DNA of 64,000 nucleotides from positions 1,510,001 to 1,574,000 of the forward strand of contig CP025734.1 in the NCBI GenBank assembly GCA_004011035.1. Direction: 5' to 3'. Shown here one piece after another: positions 17,549-26,900 of the stretch; the first letter of the stretch is position 1, and the number at the start of each line of letters is the position of its first letter. The notes beneath the pieces were generated by a model. That model did no database searches and had not been told where the DNA came from. It saw only the letters and a list, made by a program, of their open reading frames with translations. Made by a program: the position numbers and the translations under genes. The stretch comes from Bdellovibrio sp. qaytius (GTDB lineage: Bacteria; Bdellovibrionota; Bdellovibrionia; Bdellovibrionales; Bdellovibrionaceae).

Positions 17549-17827
17549 ATGGAACACACTACTAAAAATCAAATCTTTCTTAAAAAAGGTGAACTTTTAG
17601 AAATCACTTCGCGCTCTGTGATAACAGTAAATAGCGGATTAGTTTGGGTAACTGTTGCAGGTGATCAAAAAGATTACGTTTTGAAATCAGGCGAAAAACT
17701 TGAAATTACAGGCGCAAAGCCAGTTATTGAAGCGATTAGATCAAGTGATATCCAAGTCCAAGAGCCAGGATCAAAATACAAACTTTTTAAGCTGATCTTG
17801 GAATGGAATGCGGATGTTTTTAATTAA
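17549..17827 (+). CDS. DUF2917 small beta protein
   Basis: This 92-residue cytoplasmic protein matches the DUF2917 pattern: a short strand with KKGELLEI, the core SGLVWVTVAGDQKDYVLKSGEKLEI, and a final strand IEAIRSSDIQVQE. The fold resembles a small cupin-like or double-psi barrel, but no metal ligands are obvious. The biochemical role of the family is unknown. Divergent placement next to a MocR-type regulator suggests it is that regulator's target, and I infer it is made from a leaderless mRNA. The last residues (YKLFKLILEWNADVFN) are more hydrophobic than usual. Confidence 0.75.
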   Translation: MEHTTKNQIFLKKGELLEITSRSVITVNSGLVWVTVAGDQKDYVLKSGEKLEITGAKPVIEAIRSSDIQVQEPGSKYKLFKLILEWNADVFN

Positions 17828-17943
17828 CAATTTCTTAATCGACTTATTTTGAGACGCTGTACTAATCTACATTTGTTTACAGGTGTTAAAATTTAGAACT
17901 TCAAACTTTAGGCCAGCCAAATGACTAAAGTGTCTGAAATCTA

Positions 17944-17970
17944 TAAGGTTTTCTAAAAAATTGCCGATAA
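17944..17970 (+). promoter_or_regulatory. Sigma-28 (FliA)-type promoter
   Basis: TAAGGTTT at 17944-17951 and GCCGATAA at 17963-17970 are separated by exactly 11 bases. The enterobacterial FliA consensus is TAAAGTTT-N11-GCCGATAA, so 15 of 16 positions agree with correct spacing. The predicted start point falls at about 17976-17978, which coincides with the GTG start codon of the giant fibre gene. Confidence 0.75.
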
Positions 17971-17977
17971 GTTTAAC

Positions 17978-20900
17978 GTGAAGTACGTTGTTGGAAACAT
18001 TTTTAAAATCATTTCGATTTTCTTTGTCGTGTTGGCGACGAGCAACGCTTATGCAGGCCCTGGTTTCACAACTTACCAAGCTAAAATTATTCAACCTGAC
18101 GGACAACCCTTAGAGGCACCTGTTGTTAATTTTAAATTCACGATCTTAAATCCTGCTGGCACTTGTATTTTATATTCTGAAATTTATTCTTCGATCAACA
18201 TGACTTCATCGAAAGGTCTAATTTCTTTTCCGTTAGGTTCTGGAATCAAAACTTATCCTGCATCTGCAACGACATTTGCTGAAGTTTTTAGTAATGCTTC
18301 AGGCCCGTTAAGTTGTTCAGCTGGTGGGCCTGCAACTTATACTCCATCTAGTGATCATACTCGTAAAATCGTTATGCAATTTCATGATGGCACTGGCTGG
18401 CAAACGCTGCCTGCGATGAGCATCAATGCTGTGCCTTATGCGATGTATGCCACAGAAGCGCAAAAGATTACAGGATTGCCTACGTGTAATACGGGTGAAG
18501 CGTTATCGTACAACGGTGTAAATTTCACGTGTGAAACGATCAGCGGCGGCGGCGGATCAGTGACTTCATCAACAGTAACAACAGCTTTAGGATATACTCC
18601 GGCTAATAGCGCAACAGTGACATCATTAGTTTCAAGTGTTGCTAGTGATGGCATTAATATTTCTGCGGTCTCATCAACGGTATATTCAGTTTCTTCGACT
18701 GTAACAAGTTTATCAAATACAGTGGCAGCAAGTTTTGCAGCGATTACTTCGTCACAATGGACAACAAGCGGAACAAGTATTTTATATAATGTAGGTAACG
18801 TTGGAATTGGTGTTACGACTCCAGTTACTGCTTTAGATGTCTCTGGCGGAATTCGTATTGGTACAGAAAATTCTGTATGTGTTTCGGGTCTTGCAGGTAC
18901 ATTAAGATATAACTCTGGTGTTGTTGAGTACTGTGATGGATCTACATGGTCAGCGTTTGGTGTATCTGGTGCGGGACTTTTAGCTATTAATGGTTTAACT
19001 TCTGGTTCACAAACGTTTGCGTTTGGCAGTGCTGGAACTTCTCCGAATGTTTCTTCAACAGGAACAGTTCATACTTTTAATTTTCCGTTTGCTTCTGTAG
19101 GTACTACGACAGCCGGGATTATTTCTAATTCTGATTATACGACATTTATGAACAAAATCACTTCAAGCGCAGTAAGTATTGCGCAAGTTTTAGGTTATGT
19201 TCCGGCAGATGCAGTAAGTGTGACAACATTAAGTTCAAATATCGGTGCGGTTTCATCAGCGGTAGCTGCATTATCTAGTACTGTGGATGCGGTATCAGCT
19301 TCTGTTAATTCTGCAGGGGCTGATTTAGCTGCGGTTTCTGCCACGGCAAATACAGCACTGAATACGGCAAATGGTGTTTCATCATCTGTTAATGCATTAA
19401 GTTCAACGGTGAATTCTGTTTCGGCTTCAGTAAATACGGCGAACGGTAATATTGCTGCGGTTTCTTCTTCGGTATCAAGTTTAGCGAATTCTACGGCAGC
19501 TTCGTTTGCTGCGATGACGGCTTCAAATATTTCATCTATTAATGGTTCAGCATCGTCTACGCAAACTTTTGCTAACGGAATTACAGGAACACAGCCTGCA
19601 TATGTTACAGCAAATGGAGTTCATACATTAAATATTCCGTTTGCGGCATCAAGTTCAGTAACGGCTGGTCTATTATCAAATACTGATTATGTGACTTTTG
19701 TAAATTATGGTTCAAGTATTACAACATTAGCTGCGAATTTAAATTCAGTGTCAGCGGTAGCGAATACTGCTCAAACTAATGTAGCAGCTGTTTCTTCAGC
19801 TGTTTCAAGTTTAGCAACATCGACTGCGGCTTCATTTGCTGCGATGTCAGCTTCAAATATTTCATCTATTAATGGTTCAGCATCATCTACGCAAACTTTT
19901 GCGAATGGCACTACAGGAACACAACCTGCGTATGTAACTGCAAATGGTATTCATACTTTAAATATTCCTTATGCATCAGTTGGGACTACGACTTCAGGTT
20001 TAATTTCAAATTCTGATTACACGACATTCATGAACAAAATCACTTCAAGCGCAGTAAGTATTTCGCAAGTTTTAGGTTATGTTCCTGCGGATGCAGTGAG
20101 TGTAACGACATTAAGTTCAAATGTGGCTGCGGTTTCGGCGGCTTTAACGAGTTTTTCTAATACGACAGCGGCTTCATTTGCTGCGATCTCGGGTGTAGGT
20201 ATTTCGACATTAAATGGTGTAACAAGCGCAACGCAAAGTTTTTCAGCGGGTAGTGCAGGTACAGCTTTTAATATTTCTTCTGTAAATGGAGTACATTCAT
20301 TTAATATCCCATTTGCAGCATCTAGTTCTGTAACGGGTGGTTTGTTATCTAATACTGACTATGTTTCATTTGTAAATAACGGAACAAGTATTACGACATT
20401 AGCAGCTAATATTAATTCAGTTTCTGCATCGGTATCAAGTTTAGCAACATCGACTGCAGCTTCGTTCGCTGCAATGACAGCTTCAAATATTTCATCTATT
20501 AATGGTTCAGCATCATCTACGCAAACTTTTGCTAATGGTACAACGGGTACTCAGCCTGCGTATGTTACAGCAAATGGAGTTCATACTTTAAATATTCCGT
20601 ATGCTTCAGTTGGAACTACGACGGCAGGTTTAATTTCAAATTCTGATTTTACGACATTCATGAGCAAAATCACTTCAAGCGCAGTAAGTATTGCGCAAGT
20701 TTTAGGTTATGTTCCGGCTGATGCAGTGAGTGTTACAACTTTAAGCTCAAACTTATCGACTGTTTCAACAACTGTAGCCGCTGTTTCTGCATCAGTAAAT
20801 AGTTTAGCTAATTCTACAGCGGCATCATTCGCTGCGATGACAGCTTCAAATATTTCATCTATTAATGGTTCGGCGTCATCTACGCAAACTTTTGCTAACG

Positions 20901-23900
20901 GTACGATAGGAACTCAGCCTGCTTATGTTACTGCGAATGGCGTTCACACATTAAATATTCCGTACGCTTCGGTAGGTACTACAACTGCGGGATTAATTTC
21001 AAATTCTGATTTTACAACATTTGCAAATAAAATCACTTCAAGTGCAGCGTCGATCGCGCAAGTGTTAGGTTATGTGCCTGCGGCAAGTGGTGTGGTTTCA
21101 TCACAATGGAATACTTCAGGTACAACAATCAACTATGGTGCGGGTAATGTTGGTATTGGCACTACAAGCCCAAGCTCGCTCCTTCATGTGTCTGGCGGAG
21201 CAAATGTTAATCCATCACTTACTTATGGAAGTGCCGCTACGACAATTATTAACGGAGGATTTCAAGATATCGCCTTCGGATCTGCTAGTGCAAGTTCTCC
21301 GTGGTCAGCATGGTTACAGGTAAGAAGCAGCGCGAATATTGCTAACCCATTGGCATTAAATCCTCTTGGCGGGAATGTTGGTGTTGGCACATCAACTCCT
21401 ATCACAAAATTAGATGTTAGCGGTGGTCTTCGTATTAGTATGGAATCTGCAACTTGTGCTGCAAGTTACGCCGGTACTTTACGTTATAATTCTGGTAATG
21501 TTGAATATTGTAATGGAACTTCGTGGTCAGCTTTTGGAGTTGCCGGCTCTGGGATTACTTCATTCAATAGTTCAACTTCTGGCGCACAAACTTTAGCAAG
21601 TAGCTTAACAGGATCTGCTCCGGCTTTTGTAACTGCAAACGGAGTTCATACATTAAATATTCCGTACGCATCCGCTGCAGCGACTGTAACTGCGGGTTTA
21701 CTTTCAAATACTGATTATACAACGTTCATGGGTAAAATTACTTCAAGCGCTGCTTCAATTGCACAAGTGCTTGGTTATGTACCGGCTTCAGCAACATCTT
21801 TAGGAAATTACTTGGCGAAAGCAAATGACTTATCTGATCTTGCATCAAGCGCAACAGCGCGCACAAATTTAGGTTTAGGAAGTTTCGCGACTGCTTCAAG
21901 TTTAGATTTGGGTTCAGCATCTGCTACAGGAATTTTAGCTGAAGCACGTTTAGCAAGTCAGGCAGCCGTTACAAGCGGAACACAATACACGAAAGTTACT
22001 GTGGATGGTAAAGGCCGCGTCACAAGTGGCGCGCAGTTAGCATTAAGTGATGTAACTACAGCATTAGGCTATACTCCTGCATCAGCAAGTGCTTCGTCAC
22101 AATGGATAACATCAGCCACTAATATTTATTATAGCACCGGAGCTGTTGGGATTGGTACATCTGCTCCGATTACACCATTTCATGTTCAAAAAGACGCACC
22201 GAATGGTTTAATTGGATATTTTCAAGGTGTAGGTTCAGGTGGAACGATTGTCGGTACAAATCCAAATTTTCCAACTTCGGGTGGTACAGTGCAAGGTCTT
22301 GATTCGACTGGCGCAGTTGGCACATTAGCACTTAATCCATTTGGTGGAGTCGTAGCGTTAGGCACGACATTGCCACAAGGAAAATTTAATATTGATGCTG
22401 TGACAAATACAGGTACAAGCGATGTTTTAGAAGCTTATACGTATTCATCTTCTTCGATTTGGGGTTTACGATTATCACAGCGTAATAATGGCGGCGTTAT
22501 TTCTTATGATTGGAAAACTAGAAATGCATCGTCGACAGATATTTTAGCGATGACAATGGCGGCTTCGGGTTTAGTCGGTATTGGCACATCAACTCCTGTT
22601 ACGAAATTAGATGTGAGTGGTGCGATTCGCATCAGTATGGATTCTGCAACTTGTGCTGCAAGTTACGCCGGAGCTTTACGTTATAATTCTGGAAACGTTG
22701 AAATGTGTAATGGCACAACTTGGGCGGCCTTTGGTGTAGCCGGCTCTGGGATTACTTCATTCAATGGATCAACTTCTGGCACACAAACTTTTGCCTCTGC
22801 AACAACAGGTACTGGTTTTAGTCTTTCTTCTTTAAATGGTGTTCACACATTAAGTATTCCGTATGCAAGTGGCTCTGGAGTTACAGGCGGATTGTTATCA
22901 AATACAGATTACGCAAGTTTTACTGCAAAAATCACTTCAAGTGCTGCTTCAATTGCGCAAGTGTTAGGTTATGTACCTTCAGCGAGTGGATCAGTTTCTG
23001 TAACTTCTGCTTCGATTGCAACGGCGTTAGGTTATACACCGGGTAATGCGGCGAGTGTAACAACATTAATTTCAGATGTTGCTGCAGTTTCAGCTGCGGT
23101 AAATACAGTTTCATCGACAGTAGCTACTAAAATTACTTCAAGTGCTGCTTCTATCGCGCAAACATTAGGTTATGTTCCGGCAGCGAGTGGTTCATCAGTT
23201 TCTTCGCAGTGGGTAACATCTGGATCTGCAATTCATTATGTAAGTGGAAACGTCGCTATTGGAGTTTCAAATCCAACAAATAAATTAGAAGTATCAGGCA
23301 ATATTAAAAGTCTTGGTACATCTTCGTATATTGAGATGCAAGATACAGATACGCTGTATACAGCGAATCCACAGTCAGCTTTAGTTTTTAGAGATAGCGG
23401 TAATTCGCAATATAGTTTTATTGGTCCAACCGGTGGATCTATGCAGTTAAACAGCTGGTTACCAATCAGTCTTGATGTTGCCGGTGGTAATACTGATTTA
23501 TATATTACAGCAACAGGTAATGTCGGTATCGGTTTAACGACTCCGGTTACAAAATTTGAAGTGAGTGGTGGACTTCGTATAAGTATGGAATCTGCAACTT
23601 GTGCTACAAGCTATGCAGGAACGATTCGTTATAACGCTGGCAACGTTGAATATTGTAACGGAACTTCTTGGTCTGCATTCGGTGTGGCTGGTGCAGGGAT
23701 TTCGAATTTTAACGGTTCAACATCTGGCGCGCAAACTTTAGCAAATAGCTTAACAGGCTCTGCACCAACATATGTGACTGCAAATGGAATTCATACATTA
23801 AATATTCCATATGCATCTGCTGCAGCTACAGTGACTGCGGGTTTAATTTCAAATTCTGATTATTCAACGTTCATGGGTAAAATCACTTCAAGTGCAGCGT

Positions 23901-26900
23901 CGATCGCGCAAGTCTTAGGTTATACACCTGCAAATTCAGCGACTGTAACAACTGCGCAAGCGGATATCTTGGCGGTTTCAGCAGTAGCGAATTCTGTTTC
24001 TTCGACAGTAGCGACAAAAATCACTTCAAGTGCAGCTTCAATTGCAGCTGTGTTAGGTTATGTGCCTGCAGCAAGTGGTGTGATTTCGTCTCAATGGAAT
24101 ACTTCAGGTACAACAATTAATTATCTTGCAGGAAGTGTTGGTATTGGAACTAGTAATCCGGTGCAAAGAGTGGATATCTTAAGTCAATATTCAAACTTAC
24201 CTGGAACATCTGGTTCTAGTGCCGATGGCGCCTTCAGGGTTCAAAATGGAAATACAGCTCTTGATTCTGGCGTTTATTTAGGTTGGGGCGGTTGGCTTCA
24301 AGCTAGAAATCCAACAAACTATGCGACAACAATGTCACTTTATTTAAATCCAGTCGGTGGTGATGTGGGTGTTGGTTCAACGACTCCTAGTCAAAGTATT
24401 GGAAGTACAAATACTGCAAACGGGATCTTAGGAGTTTCTGGTGACAACTCTGCAAGCTCAAGCTCTTTTGGTATTTTCTCTCTCTCAAGTAACTACACTT
24501 CACCTGGCGCTGGTACTCCGTTGGGAGAAATCAGATTCGGATCTTCAACGCAAAATGGTGGATCTTCTACACGTGATGCCGTTATTGTTAAATCAGTATT
24601 AGAAGGATCTGGCGGCGGAAGTGGTTATGGGGCTTATTTATCTATAGCAACAAAAGCTGATAACGTATCTGCTCCAGTTGAAAGAATGCGCGTAAATAAA
24701 GATGGTTACGTGGGTATCGGTGTAACAGCTCCGACAGCCGCTTTACATCTTGCTTCAGGAACTTCTTCAATTGCTTCATTCAAATTAACTTCAGGAACAT
24801 TGTTGGCTTCTCCTGCATCTGGTGCGATCGAGTTCGATGGCGCAGATTTTTATTTCACTGATGGTGCAAACTCTCGTCGTTCATTAACAAGTGTTGGTAC
24901 GGCTGGATTAACAAGTGCAGGTATTACTTCAGCTCTTGGTTATACACCAGCGAGTGGCGGCGCAGCTGTTTTAGGTAACTTTGTTGAATCAGTTAATTCA
25001 GCAGCGCCGAATGCAACGATTAAAGTTGCTCAGCTATTAGTTTCTGGTTCGACAACTCATATGGATTTAGCGTTATCACCAAAAGGACAAGGAGCAATAC
25101 TTGCTCAAGTTCCTGATAATACGGCTACGGGTGGTAACAAACGTGGATCATATTCGGTTGATTTACAAATGGGCCGTAGTACTTCAGCTCAAGTTGCATC
25201 AGGATTATATTCAGCTATCGTTGGTGGTAACGGAAATACGGCCGATGGAAATTACTCAGCAGTTGTTGGCGGTTTTAGTAATACGGCACATGGAAATTAT
25301 GCTTTTGTTGGTGGTGGTATTGGTAATACAGCAAGTGGTACAGCCGCTGCTGTACTTGGTGGTCAATCATCTTCAGTGAGTGGTTCTAACTCTACAGTAG
25401 CAGGTGGTTACATTACTAATGTCACTGCAGACTTTGGTTTCATAGGTGCAGGTCACACAAATTATGTTATGGCTAATTACGGAGTTGTCGGTGGTGGTCG
25501 TTTCAATTCAGTTTCAGCAACTGCAACTTACGGAGCCGTAGTTGGTGGAGCATCTAATACAGCTGCTGGAGCTTATTCATTCGTTGGTGGTGGTACATTA
25601 GCTTTAGCTTCAGGAACTTATTCAGTAGTACCAGGTGGTTATAACAATACTGCAACAGGTGCAAATTCATTCGCGATGGGCGAATACGCAACTGCAGATT
25701 CATATGATCAATTTACAATAGGCCGTTACAACTTGCCAAGAGGCGGAGAGTCTTCTGGAACATGGGTAGCTACTGATCCATTATTTGTGGTTGGTAACGG
25801 TTCAGGTTCAGGAGCTTCAAGAGCGACAGCATTTACGATTCTTAAAAACGGAAGTACCGGTGTTGGTGTAACGACGCCAACTGCTGGTCTACATCTTCTT
25901 GCTGGAACGTCTACAATGGCTTCTTTTAAATTAACTTCGGGTACATTATTAACGACTCCGCAATCAGGTACGATTGAGTATGACGGAAATAGTTTTTACG
26001 GAACGAACGGTGCTGGTACTCGTTCTGCTCTTGCATCGCAATGGACAACATCGGGCACTTCGATTTATTACAGTACAGGTAAAGTTGGTATCGGAACTTC
26101 AAATCCGGCGTATGGATTTTTCTTCCAGGATACTGCAAGTGCAACTAAAAAACTTTGGATGAGCGATTCAGCGAACGACATGCTAAATATCGAATCTGAT
26201 GAAGCTGGATATACGGGTATCACTTTTAAAAATACAGATTCTGGGACTAGAAAATGGGGTATGGGAGCGCTAGGTGCCAATTCATTCCAAGGCCCAGCAA
26301 AAGGTTTCGTCATCACTGATAACACATCGAACTGGACACGCTTTGTGATTGATACTTCGGGTAACGTGGGTATCGGTTTACTTGCTCCGTCAGCAAGATT
26401 ACATTTAGTCTCTGGTACGACAACGTCTGCTCCGATGAAATTTACTTCGGGTACACTATTAACAACACCGCAATCAGGCACGATTGAGTACGACGGATTT
26501 AGTTTTTATGTAACCAACGGTGCGGGCACTCGCTCGAAATTAGTCAGTGGTACGATGACTTCATCGCAGTGGACGACATCAAGTACAGCTTTGATATTTA
26601 ATTCAGGTAACGTTGGTTTAGGTGTTTCTGCTCCGTCTTACAAATTAGAAATCGGTGGAACAAATCTTTCTGATCGCAAAATCGGTATTAACGGACAACA
26701 AGTTGTGTACTTACCGGATCAATCAGTATCTGTATTTGCAGCTTCACTTTTCTATGGTAACGGCGGTGCAAGCTTAACGCATACTACAGGTGCCGAAGGT
26801 ATGTCTAACACAGGTATCGGTATCAATGCTTTATTAAGTATAACAACAGGCGAAGAAAATACAGGCGTGGGTGCGGATGCTTTATCGGCTAACACTAATG

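Noticed and set aside
17857-17863. Third CTGTACT copy downstream of the DUF2917 gene
   Set aside because: A 7-base word is expected several times by chance in this window, and it is not at the spacing of the other two.
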